From NCBI RefSeq assembly GCF_010093045.1, contig NZ_CP048115.1, positions 4,278,001-4,342,000 of the forward strand: a stretch of 64,000 nucleotides of DNA, given 5' to 3'. The stretch is from Mucilaginibacter sp. 14171R-50 (lineage in GTDB: Bacteria; Bacteroidota; Bacteroidia; Sphingobacteriales; Sphingobacteriaceae). This document shows positions 51,540 to 58,661 of the stretch, piece after piece; the first letter of the stretch is position 1; the number at the start of each line of letters is the position of its first letter. The notes under the pieces were generated by a model. It saw only the letters and a list, made by a program, of their open reading frames with translations, searched no databases and was not told the DNA's origin. The position numbers were made by a program, and so were the translations under genes.

Positions 51540-51970
51540 CCCCCCAACCCCCTGAAGGGGGAGCTTTTGATTAGCTGCTCTTATATATGAGTAAACATTT
51601 ATTTTTAAGTGCGGGGCCAGAAATTTTTGAAAACGCAAAAAGCTTACGCCATAATCTGACTGCAGCTGAAACAGTTCTTTGGGGACATCTTAAAGGGAAC
51701 AAGTTTGGTGTAAAGTTTAGAAGACAACACCCTCTGGATATTTACATCGCCGATTTTTACTGCCATCAATACAAGCTGATTATTGAATTAGATGGTGGAA
51801 TACATCGTCTTCCAGAAATAGCAGCAAACGATATTGAAAGACAAAAGTATCTCGAAGCTAATGGCATAAAGTTTCTACGGTTTAACAATGAACAGATTTT
51901 TAATCAACTTGAAAAAGTATTGACAACCATACAAGCAGCATTAAGCTCCCCCTTCAGGGGGCGGGGGGGG
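51540..51970. mobile_element. DUF559-encoding palindrome-ended element between hisA and hisF
   Basis: About 430 bp with inverted ends of roughly 27 bp: left CCCCCCAACCCCCTGAAGGG..., right CCCCCTTCAGGGGGCGGGGG. Each end is itself a hairpin (CCCCC TGAA GGGGG). TTAA flanks both sides (51536-51539 and 51971-51974), as a target duplication would. Inside, an ORF starting at 51587 encodes a DUF559 nuclease-like domain. The right end is translated as SSPFRGRGG and runs in frame into hisF. The two shorter elements (4841, 50099) share the ends but not the ORF, and are not flanked by TTAA. Confidence 0.75.
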
Positions 51971-52723
51971 TTAACTAAACGAATCATCCCCTGCCTCGAC
52001 GTTAAAGACGGCCGCACCGTAAAAGGTGTTAATTTTGTTGACCTGCGCGATGCCGGCGACCCGGTTGAACTTGCCTGGAACTACTCGCATCAGGGCGCCG
52101 ACGAGTTGGTTTTCCTGGACATTACCGCCACGGTAGAGCGCCGCAAAACCATGGTCGAGCTGGTGAAGTCAGTTGCACGGCATATCAATATACCATTCAC
52201 TATCGGCGGCGGCATCAACGAAATTGCTGATGCTGATGCATTGCTTAACGCAGGCGCTGATAAGATCTCTATCAATTCGGCCGCGGTGCGTAACCCGGCT
52301 TTGATTGATGAGCTGGCCAAAGCATTCGGTGTGCAGTTTGTGGTGATAGCGGTTGATACCAGGGTTATGGGTGATAAAAACATCGTCCACCTGAATGGCG
52401 GGCGTTTACCGACAGATAGGGAAACTTTAAACTGGATTGTAGAGGCACAAAACCGCGGCGCAGGCGAAATCCTGCTCACCTCGATGGACCACGATGGCAC
52501 AAAGGCAGGTTTCGACAACGGGTTGCTTAAATTGGTTAACGATACAGTTAGCATTCCGGTGATAGCATCGGGCGGTGCCGGGTCGGTACAGCACTTTGTA
52601 GATGTGTTCCGGCAAACCAATGTTGATGCCGCGCTGGCCGCTTCGGTATTTCATTACGGCGAGATATTGATCCCCGATCTGAAATCCGTTTTAAAAGAGA
52701 ATGATATAGAGGTGAGGGTGTAA
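51587..52723 (+). CDS. hisF: DUF559 domain fused to imidazole glycerol phosphate synthase cyclase subunit
   Basis: A 378-aa in-frame fusion. Residues 1-118 are a DUF559 (Vsr/PD-(D/E)XK-like) domain with FRRQHPLDIYIADFY (Asp56), IIELDGGIH (Glu67, Asp69, His73) and FLRFNNEQIFNQL. Residues 119-128 translate the right end of the mobile element. From Leu129 the sequence is a full HisF: KRIIPCLDVKDGRTVKG (catalytic Asp138), IGGGINEIAD, SMDHDGTKAGFD (second Asp) and ASGGAGSVQHF. The native HisF ATG is absent: the codon before TTA ACT AAA is GGG. HisF is essential for histidine and purine-linked AICAR production, so either the fusion works or an internal TTG near codon 112 is used. Confidence 0.9.
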   Translation: MSKHLFLSAGPEIFENAKSLRHNLTAAETVLWGHLKGNKFGVKFRRQHPLDIYIADFYCHQYKLIIELDGGIHRLPEIAANDIERQKYLEANGIKFLRFNNEQIFNQLEKVLTTIQAALSSPFRGRGGLTKRIIPCLDVKDGRTVKGVNFVDLRDAGDPVELAWNYSHQGADELVFLDITATVERRKTMVELVKSVARHINIPFTIGGGINEIADADALLNAGADKISINSAAVRNPALIDELAKAFGVQFVVIAVDTRVMGDKNIVHLNGGRLPTDRETLNWIVEAQNRGAGEILLTSMDHDGTKAGFDNGLLKLVNDTVSIPVIASGGAGSVQHFVDVFRQTNVDAALAASVFHYGEILIPDLKSVLKENDIEVRV

Positions 52724-52733
52724 AGAACCGGTG

Positions 52734-52818
52734 CGTCATTGCGAGCGTAGCGTGGCAACCTTCGACATGCTTGTTGACTACCTTTCCATCGACGATTGCT
52801 TCGTACCTCGCAATGACG
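52734..52818. repeat. MITE-like repeat, CGTCATTGCGAG ends (copy 2, inverted)
   Basis: An 85-bp unit with the same 12-bp ends as the unit at 47799, in opposite orientation. It lies between hisF and hisI. Confidence 0.85.
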
Positions 52819-52833
52819 AGGCGTAAATAATGA

Positions 52834-53427
52834 ATGAAAATGAACATCGACTTTAACAAAACAGATGGCCTGGTGCCGGTTATTATACAGGACGAGCAAA
52901 CGCTTGAAGTGCTGATGCTGGGTTACATGAACCAGGAAGCATACGATAAAACCCTACAGGAAAATATCGTAACCTTTTTTTCGCGTTCAAAAAACCGCTT
53001 GTGGACCAAAGGCGAAACCAGCCAGAATTACCTGCATGTAAAAAGCATGCATATCGATTGTGATAACGACACCCTGCTGATAAAAGTTAAAGCCGATGGC
53101 CCAACCTGCCACACAGGATCGCGAAGTTGCTTTAAAACAGATTATAACCAAAATTTTATCCTGCAACTGGAAAGTATTATTGCCGACAGGTATGAGAACC
53201 CTGTTGAGGGATCGTATGTAAATAAGCTGCGTAACAAAGGCCTAAATAAAATAGCCCAAAAAGTTGGCGAGGAAGGTGTAGAAACCGTTATAGCCGCGTT
53301 AGCCGAAACAGAGACCGACCTGATAAACGAATCGTCCGATCTTGTTTTCCACTTGTTAGTACTGCTGCGCGAAAAAGACTTAAATTTGGAGCGCATAGCA
53401 AAAAATTTAGAGGAAAGGCATAAATAA
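52834..53427 (+). CDS. hisI: bifunctional phosphoribosyl-AMP cyclohydrolase / phosphoribosyl-ATP pyrophosphatase
   Basis: A 197-aa HisIE fusion for steps two and three of the pathway. The N-terminal cyclohydrolase has VLMLGYMNQEA, the magnesium-binding DCDNDT and the zinc cysteines of CHTGSRSCF. The C-terminal pyrophosphatase has KVGEEGVETVIAAL and ESSDLVFHLLVLL. A second ATG at 52840 is also possible. It is the last his gene; a hairpin repeat follows. Confidence 0.94.
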   Translation: MKMNIDFNKTDGLVPVIIQDEQTLEVLMLGYMNQEAYDKTLQENIVTFFSRSKNRLWTKGETSQNYLHVKSMHIDCDNDTLLIKVKADGPTCHTGSRSCFKTDYNQNFILQLESIIADRYENPVEGSYVNKLRNKGLNKIAQKVGEEGVETVIAALAETETDLINESSDLVFHLLVLLREKDLNLERIAKNLEERHK

Positions 53428-53430
53428 GTC

Positions 53431-53500
53431 CATAGTCGATAGTCAATAGTCCATAGTAATGGGCTTCGGACTATGGGCTATGGTCTATCGACCATTGACT
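53431..53500. repeat. intergenic word-repeat hairpin (AGTCCATAGTC type)
   Basis: The left arm repeats ATAGTC words (CATAGTCGATAGTCAATAGT). The right arm is an approximate reverse complement (GGACTATGGGCTATGGTC). Together they form a long imperfect hairpin ending 3 bp before the next ATG. Confidence 0.7.
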
Positions 53501-53502
53501 AC

Positions 53503-54408
53503 ATGATCACCGTACAAAAAACAGCAGAACTTACCGGCCACAGCAATCCTATATTTAGCCTGGAGCTTTCGCAAAAGCCGGGCATACTGTTTACGGGCGG
53601 TAATGATAAAGGGCTTGTAGAATGGAACCTGGAAAGCAACTCGTTCATCAAAGTGATGTTCCCGGTGATGGCTTCTATTTATGCCATACATTGCCCGGCG
53701 GGCTATCCCCTGCTGTTTGCCGGTTTGCGCAGCGGCGAAGTACTGGTGTTTAACTTCGTCGAGCAGAAGATCACCCATCGTTTAAGGCATCATGTAAAAC
53801 CCATTTTTGATATTAAGTCATCAGCAAAAAAAAATGAACTACTGATAGCATCTGAAGATGGTACCGTATCGGTATGGAGCCTGGAAACGCTCGGGTTATT
53901 ACATACTATTCAAGTGTCAAATGATACCGTTCGCTGCATGAGTATAAACGCCGCTGAAGACCGTATAGCCTTTGGTTGCCGCGATAACCGAATCGTGATT
54001 TATGACCTGGAAGACTACAGCCCGATAAAGGCGTTGATAGGCCATACCATGTCGGTATTTTCCCTGCAATATGCTCCCGAAGGTGATTATCTGTTATCGG
54101 GCGCGCGCGATGCACAAATTAAGATATGGGATAATAAAACTTATTCGCTTATCCAAAATATTCCCGCGCATTTGTTCGCGGTTAACCATATCGCGTTCCA
54201 CCCTACCCAACCCTATTTTGCAACGGCCAGCATGGATAAAAGTATTAAGATATGGGATGCAGTTGACTTTAAGCTCCGTAAGATCATCAGTCGCGAAAAG
54301 GGGTGTGCAAGCCATGCCCTGTCTGTAAATAAGCTGGCATGGGATGGCAACCGGCTGCTATCTGCCGGCGATGATAAAAAAGTAATTATCTGGGATATCG
54401 GCTTTTAA
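53503..54408 (+). CDS. WD40 repeat protein
   Basis: A 301-aa protein from the ATG at 53503 (the upstream start at 53473 lies in the hairpin repeat). It consists of about seven WD40 blades; clear examples end in GLVEWNL, GTVSVWSL, NRIVIYDLED, AQIKIWDN, KSIKIWDA and KKVIIWDI. It has no signal peptide and is probably a cytoplasmic scaffold. Its stop codon overlaps the convergent NlpC/P60 gene by 4 bp. Confidence 0.9.
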   Translation: MITVQKTAELTGHSNPIFSLELSQKPGILFTGGNDKGLVEWNLESNSFIKVMFPVMASIYAIHCPAGYPLLFAGLRSGEVLVFNFVEQKITHRLRHHVKPIFDIKSSAKKNELLIASEDGTVSVWSLETLGLLHTIQVSNDTVRCMSINAAEDRIAFGCRDNRIVIYDLEDYSPIKALIGHTMSVFSLQYAPEGDYLLSGARDAQIKIWDNKTYSLIQNIPAHLFAVNHIAFHPTQPYFATASMDKSIKIWDAVDFKLRKIISREKGCASHALSVNKLAWDGNRLLSAGDDKKVIIWDIGF

Positions 54409-55166
54409 AAATACCGCTTTATAATTTTAAGCCTGTGCGTGTAACGTTTTAATTCTTCTGAATATATACCCTGGTTATCAATTGTATCTATTTTAACCTT
54501 GCCCGACGCATGGATGATGTGACCGCCGCCCAGCAAGATCCCTACATGGGTAATCCGCCCCTCGTCGTTGTTAAAAAAGGCCAGATCGCCCAGTTTAGCT
54601 TTAAATAACGATTCTACCGGCTCGCCATCCTCGGCCTGTAAAGACGCGTCGCGGCGCAGGTTTATACCGCGCAGCTTATAAACTACCTGGGTAAACCCCG
54701 AGCAATCTATCCCGAAATGCGTGCGCCCGCCCCATAAATACGGCGAATTCAAAAACGAACGTGCAATATTAGCTATACTGTCTTGCTGGCCAATCTCCCC
54801 AATTATTTCAAACTTTTGGTTACCTATATAACTGGTTGTGCCTTCTAAAAACGCAAGCGAGCTGCCTGCCGGCAGGTATATCACCGAATTATCAACTATT
54901 TTCCAGGCCTGTGTTACAGCGCGGTAGGTTAACGGCGGCGGGGTTTGCAGCAACCGCTTATAGGCCAGGTGGCCAAGCATCACAAACTGCAGCCGGTCTA
55001 TCCACCCGGTGTAATTATCTGTTGCGGTTGTAATTTGCACCCACTTTTCCTTCCACTCCAAAATCTCGAATGCCTCGCCAAAAAGTACCTGCGATACCAT
55101 TTCGCTCCTGTCGTTAGGTTCGGCGCGTAAGGGTATCACAGCAAGGTTGCAAATTCCGTATTCCAT
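54405..55166 (-). CDS. NlpC/P60 (C40) cell-wall peptidase with SH3 domain
   Basis: A 253-aa protein from the ATG at 55166 (a TTG at 55175 is less likely). The N-terminal SH3-like part contains RAEPNDRSEMVSQVLFGEAF and EKWVQITTATDNYTGW. The C-terminal papain-like domain has the catalytic Cys in FGIDCSGFTQVVYKL, His in ITHVGILLGGGHIIHASG and DLAFF. Such enzymes cleave gamma-D-glutamyl-diamino acid bonds in peptidoglycan peptides. No signal peptide is visible; cytoplasmic recycling of murein peptides is possible. Confidence 0.9.
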   Translation of the reverse strand: MEYGICNLAVIPLRAEPNDRSEMVSQVLFGEAFEILEWKEKWVQITTATDNYTGWIDRLQFVMLGHLAYKRLLQTPPPLTYRAVTQAWKIVDNSVIYLPAGSSLAFLEGTTSYIGNQKFEIIGEIGQQDSIANIARSFLNSPYLWGGRTHFGIDCSGFTQVVYKLRGINLRRDASLQAEDGEPVESLFKAKLGDLAFFNNDEGRITHVGILLGGGHIIHASGKVKIDTIDNQGIYSEELKRYTHRLKIIKRYF

Positions 55167-55218
55167 AATTAACAAGGGTTAATACGTTAAAGTAACCAAT
55201 AAAGTTATGCTAAAACAA

Positions 55219-55248
55219 AAGGGGAAACCCGTTGCCGCGTTTCCCCTT
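55219..55248 (-). terminator. terminator of the ferredoxin gene
   Basis: A 10-bp stem (AAGGGGAAAC/GTTTCCCCTT). On the minus strand it is followed by TTTTGTTTTA. Confidence 0.85.
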
Positions 55249-55269
55249 CAAAATAAGTGTTTTAAAATT

Positions 55270-55623
55270 TTATCCGTTTTGATGCAGCCAGTCTTTTTTA
55301 GCGTGCAGTTCTTCTTCGGTTTCGCGTACATCTTCATCATCCACGCAGCAATCTACCGGGCAAACCGCAGCACATTGCGGCTCATCATGAAAACCAACAC
55401 ACTCGGTACATTTATCGGGTACTATATAATAAATATCATCAGATAAGGCGGCTTGTGCTTCTTCGGCATTTAAAGTATTGCCATCGCCAAAATCAATTAC
55501 GCCCCTCAGATCTGTACCATCGCTAAATCGCCATGCAGCACCTGCATCATAAATAGCATTGTTTGGGCACTCTGGTTCGCAGGCCCCGCAGTTTATGCAT
55601 TCATCGGTGATTATAATCGCCAT
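55270..55623 (-). CDS. 4Fe-4S dicluster ferredoxin
   Basis: A 117-aa low-potential electron carrier. The first cluster motif is CINCGACEPECPNNAI; the second is CTECVGFHDEPQCAAVCPVD, with the insertion between Cys residues seen in Alvin-type 2[4Fe-4S] ferredoxins. A central acidic insertion of about 40 residues separates them. It is divergent from the acyl-CoA reductase gene (105 bp between starts). Redox partners are unknown. Confidence 0.92.
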   Translation of the reverse strand: MAIIITDECINCGACEPECPNNAIYDAGAAWRFSDGTDLRGVIDFGDGNTLNAEEAQAALSDDIYYIVPDKCTECVGFHDEPQCAAVCPVDCCVDDEDVRETEEELHAKKDWLHQNG

Positions 55624-55728
55624 ATTATTTAAATATTCTTATAGTATTCTATTTACCTTTGCCCCCATAATCTGGGCTTGCAAATATAACAAAAAAAGGC
55701 TTTAAGGGTTTAACCCGATAACATATAT

Positions 55729-56754
55729 ATGTCAAAAATTAATATAACAGATACCGTAAGCACATTTTCTGAACTTGGCAATAAGCTTGCTGCACCTGAT
55801 GCACAACTGATGGAGTTGATTGAGACCGAGCGGCAGTACAACGCCTGGTTTACGCCCGAAAGTGTGTTGAACGCGGTTACCGCAACCGGCCGCATGCTTA
55901 ACCGTGCCGACCTGGAGCAGTGGCTTACCAAGTATGATATTACGCAGGGCAGCGATAAAAATGTAGGCTTAGTACTGGCGGGCAATATCCCGCTGGTGGG
56001 TTTCCATGATGTGCTTTGTGTATTGGTAACCGGCAACCGCGCGTTAATAAAGGCCTCGTCGCAGGATGCCCGCTTGATAAAATACGTATTAAATTTGCTT
56101 GTAAAACTTGATAGTTCGTATGCGGATAAGTTTAGTTTTGTAGAGCGGCTGGAAGGTTTCGACGCCATTATTGCAACGGGCAGCAACAACACATCGCGGT
56201 ATTTTGAGTACTATTTTGGCAAAGTGCCCAACATTATCCGCAAAAACCGCAACAGCATAGCCCTGCTTACCGGCAACGAAACCACCGAACAACTGGCAGC
56301 TTTAGGACATGACATTTTTGATTACTTTGGCCTGGGTTGCCGTAACGTATCAAAGTTGCTGGTGCCCGACGGTTATGATTTTAACCTTTTTTTTGAATCG
56401 ATAGAACCGTTTGCGCCCATCATCAATCATCATAAGTATAACAACAATTATGATTACAATAAATCCATATACCTGGTAAACCGCGATGAGCACCTTGATA
56501 ACGGCTTTTTACTATTAAAGCAGGATACCCGCCTTACATCGCCTCTGGCATGTTTGTTTTACGAAACCTATACCGATCTGCCATCGGCGCAATACCTGCT
56601 ATTGCAGCAAACCGAAAGCCTGCAATGCATAGTAACCACAGCACCGCTGCAAACAGCAAACCAGGTAGTTGATTTTGGCCAAAGCCAGCACCCTCAGCTA
56701 TGGGATTATGCCGATGGCGTGGATACGATTGAGTTCTTGTCAAAGTTAGGCTGA
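55729..56754 (+). CDS. acyl-CoA reductase (LuxC-like)
   Basis: A 341-aa NADPH-dependent enzyme of the aldehyde dehydrogenase superfamily. Visible are VGLVLAGNIPLVGFHDVLCV, AIIATGSNNTSRYFEYYF and the active-site Cys in FGLGCRNVSKLLVP. It would reduce fatty acyl-CoA or acyl thioesters to aldehydes. Divergent from the ferredoxin gene. Confidence 0.85.
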   Translation: MSKINITDTVSTFSELGNKLAAPDAQLMELIETERQYNAWFTPESVLNAVTATGRMLNRADLEQWLTKYDITQGSDKNVGLVLAGNIPLVGFHDVLCVLVTGNRALIKASSQDARLIKYVLNLLVKLDSSYADKFSFVERLEGFDAIIATGSNNTSRYFEYYFGKVPNIIRKNRNSIALLTGNETTEQLAALGHDIFDYFGLGCRNVSKLLVPDGYDFNLFFESIEPFAPIINHHKYNNNYDYNKSIYLVNRDEHLDNGFLLLKQDTRLTSPLACLFYETYTDLPSAQYLLLQQTESLQCIVTTAPLQTANQVVDFGQSQHPQLWDYADGVDTIEFLSKLG

Positions 56755-56870
56755 AAGCACAAAGCTGGAAGCCTAAAGCTTATTTCGGAAATTGATACGG
56801 CTTTCGGCTAAAAAAAGTAAATTTGAACCGTTCCAGCTTTTAGCTTTGTGCTTTAAGCTTTTAGCTTAAA
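56755..56870. repeat. intergenic word-repeat hairpin (AAAGCTTTTAGCTT type)
   Basis: AAGCACAAAGCTGGAAGCCT on the left can pair with CCAGCTTTTAGCTTTGTGCTT on the right across about 50 nt. It ends 1 bp before the ATG of the 67-aa gene. Confidence 0.7.
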
Positions 56871-56871
56871 A

Positions 56872-57075
56872 ATGTATATTATAAAAGTAAAAGGCGTTGC
56901 CAAAATACCCGATTATGTGCAGCTAAGAGACGATAAGTTTACCCTGCTGGCCTATTTCAGGGTAGACAGGCCCGAAAAATCGCTTGATAAAATTGGCCTT
57001 GCTGATAAGTACGAATATATTATGGGCGTTATTAAAGACCTGCCCTTTGGTAAAATATTAAAATTAGAGCTGTAA
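56872..57075 (+). CDS. small conserved-looking protein, 67 aa
   Basis: The product starts MYIIKVKGVAKIPDYVQLRD and ends FGKILKLEL. It is a compact alpha/beta protein with no signal or metal site. It lies 5 bp upstream of the FtsE-like ATPase gene, so the two are co-transcribed and perhaps functionally linked. No family was recognised. Confidence 0.72.
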   Translation: MYIIKVKGVAKIPDYVQLRDDKFTLLAYFRVDRPEKSLDKIGLADKYEYIMGVIKDLPFGKILKLEL

Positions 57076-57080
57076 GTAAG

Positions 57081-57764
57081 ATGATTGGAAACTCTATTAT
57101 AAAACTAAATAATGTTGATATTTTTCAGCAAAAGCACCTGGTCCTGTCAAATGTAAACCTGCATATTGATAAAGGCGATTTTGTGTGGCTTATTGGCCAA
57201 ACAGGTTCGGGCAAAAGCAGCTTGCTAAAAGTTATTTACGGCGACCTGAACATTGCCAGCGGCACCGGCCACGCCTGCGGGTACGAGCTGAGCAAGCTTG
57301 CAACTAAGGATGTGCCTTACCTGCGCCGCAAGCTTGGAATAGTTTTTCAGGATTTTCAATTGTTAACCGACCGCTCGGTTGAACAGAACCTGCAGTTTGT
57401 GATGCGTGCTACCGGCTGGACGGATAAACAACAAATAGCCGACCGGATACTTGACGTTCTTGAGAAAGTTGGCCTGCGATCGAAACTTAAAAAGATGCCG
57501 CATGAGCTATCCGGCGGCGAGCAGCAACGCGTGGTTATTGCCCGTGCATTACTAAACAACCCCGAAATTATATTAGCCGATGAGCCGACCGGGAACCTTG
57601 ACCCGGATACATCCGAAGAAATAGTGCTGTTGCTAAAACAGATAAGCCAGGGCGGTACCGCTGTAGTTGTTGCCACGCACGATTATCACATCATCCGCAC
57701 CTTTCCATCGCGCATTATCAAATGCGAAACCGGTAAGGTATTAGAGGATGTAAAGATGGCTTGA
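57081..57764 (+). CDS. ftsE: ABC transporter ATP-binding protein, FtsE-like
   Basis: A 227-aa ATPase. Walker A is LIGQTGSGKSSLLK, the Q-loop is VFQDFQLL, the signature LSGGEQQRVVIARALL, Walker B IILADEPTGNLDPD and the H-loop VVATHDYH. Length and sequence fit FtsE, which with the membrane protein FtsX controls peptidoglycan hydrolases at the septum. No ftsX lies next to it here, which is common in Bacteroidota, so a LolD/MacB-type role cannot be excluded. Confidence 0.82.
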   Translation: MIGNSIIKLNNVDIFQQKHLVLSNVNLHIDKGDFVWLIGQTGSGKSSLLKVIYGDLNIASGTGHACGYELSKLATKDVPYLRRKLGIVFQDFQLLTDRSVEQNLQFVMRATGWTDKQQIADRILDVLEKVGLRSKLKKMPHELSGGEQQRVVIARALLNNPEIILADEPTGNLDPDTSEEIVLLLKQISQGGTAVVVATHDYHIIRTFPSRIIKCETGKVLEDVKMA

Positions 57765-57765
57765 T

Positions 57766-57890
57766 CAGTTTGCAGCAGGCGGCCGGCAGTTTACAGTAGG
57801 CGGTTGGCAGTTTGCAGTTAATAATGTGCAAACTGCCAACTGATGACTGCAAACTAAATAATCTGCCAACTTTAAATTGCAAACTAAATC
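57766..57890. repeat. intergenic word-repeat hairpin (GGCAGTTTGCAG type)
   Basis: Degenerate copies of CAGTTTGCAGTAGGCGG on the left face copies of its complement (TGCAAACTGCCAACTGA) on the right. It shares its word with the unit between hisG and hisD. Confidence 0.7.
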
Positions 57891-57982
57891 AACATCTGCA
57901 AACTTAACCGGATATTTTAATTACTACTGACACGTTGTCGGGTTTAGGCCGATGGCAGGATACTTGATTAGCACTATTTGCT

Positions 57983-58573
57983 ATGAATTTTAATGACATG
58001 CTAAAGAAAAAAAATAAAGGAAATTCAGAAACCCAGGAAAATACCGCAGCGACTGCGAACGGGAACGGACAGGTTGACGGCAACGAAGAGACCAATGATA
58101 CCGGCACATCGGCAAACACACCATCGGCCGAAGAGAAATTTAAAGAAGAACTTACACAAGCCAATGATAAATATTTAAGGCTTTATGCCGAGTTTGATAA
58201 CTTCCGCCGCCGTACCATAAAGGAGCGCGAGGAAGCCCGCAAAACAGAAGGCAAAGATGTGATAGTAGCCCTGCTGCCGGTATTAGATGATTTTGAACGT
58301 GCTTTACGATCGATGGATAATGCCACCGATGTGGTATCTGTTAAAGAGGGTGTTGCATTGATACAACACAAGCTAAAAAATATATTAAGCCAGAAAGGCT
58401 TAAAAGAAATGCAATCGGTAGGTGCCACGTTTGACCCGGATTTGCATGAAGCTATTACCAGCATACCTGCCCCTACTGATGATATGAAGGGTAAAGTGGT
58501 AGACGAAATGGAAAAAGGTTATGAGCTTAACGAACGTGTTGTTCGTTTTGCTAAAGTTGTAGTTGGAGCATAA
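57983..58573 (+). CDS. grpE: nucleotide exchange factor GrpE
   Basis: A 196-aa co-chaperone that releases ADP from DnaK. The acidic, low-complexity N-terminus (about 1-45) is followed by a long coiled coil with KYLRLYAEFDNFRRRTIKER. The C-terminal beta wing contains FDPDLHEAI, VDEMEKGYELNERVVRFAKV. It precedes dnaJ by about 90 bp, separated by a hairpin repeat; the pair forms the usual grpE-dnaJ unit. Confidence 0.95.
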   Translation: MNFNDMLKKKNKGNSETQENTAATANGNGQVDGNEETNDTGTSANTPSAEEKFKEELTQANDKYLRLYAEFDNFRRRTIKEREEARKTEGKDVIVALLPVLDDFERALRSMDNATDVVSVKEGVALIQHKLKNILSQKGLKEMQSVGATFDPDLHEAITSIPAPTDDMKGKVVDEMEKGYELNERVVRFAKVVVGA

Positions 58574-58650
58574 AGTGATTTTGGATTTGGGACGTTCCCC
58601 GATCTTAATCAAATAATAAAAAAAATCCGAATCACAAATTCGAAATTCGA
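58574..58650. repeat. intergenic word-repeat hairpin (ATTCGAAATTCGAAAT type)
   Basis: GTGATTTTGGATTTGG on the left can pair with AATCCGAATCACAAATTCG on the right. It lies between grpE and dnaJ and could tune their relative expression. Confidence 0.65.
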
Positions 58651-58661
58651 AATAAAGAATT

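Noticed and set aside
51536..51974. TTAA flanks as proof of a piggyBac-like transposon
   Set aside because: The flanks are real at this copy, but the two other elements (4841, 50099) are not bounded by TTAA and no DDE transposase is present. TTAA may be chance.
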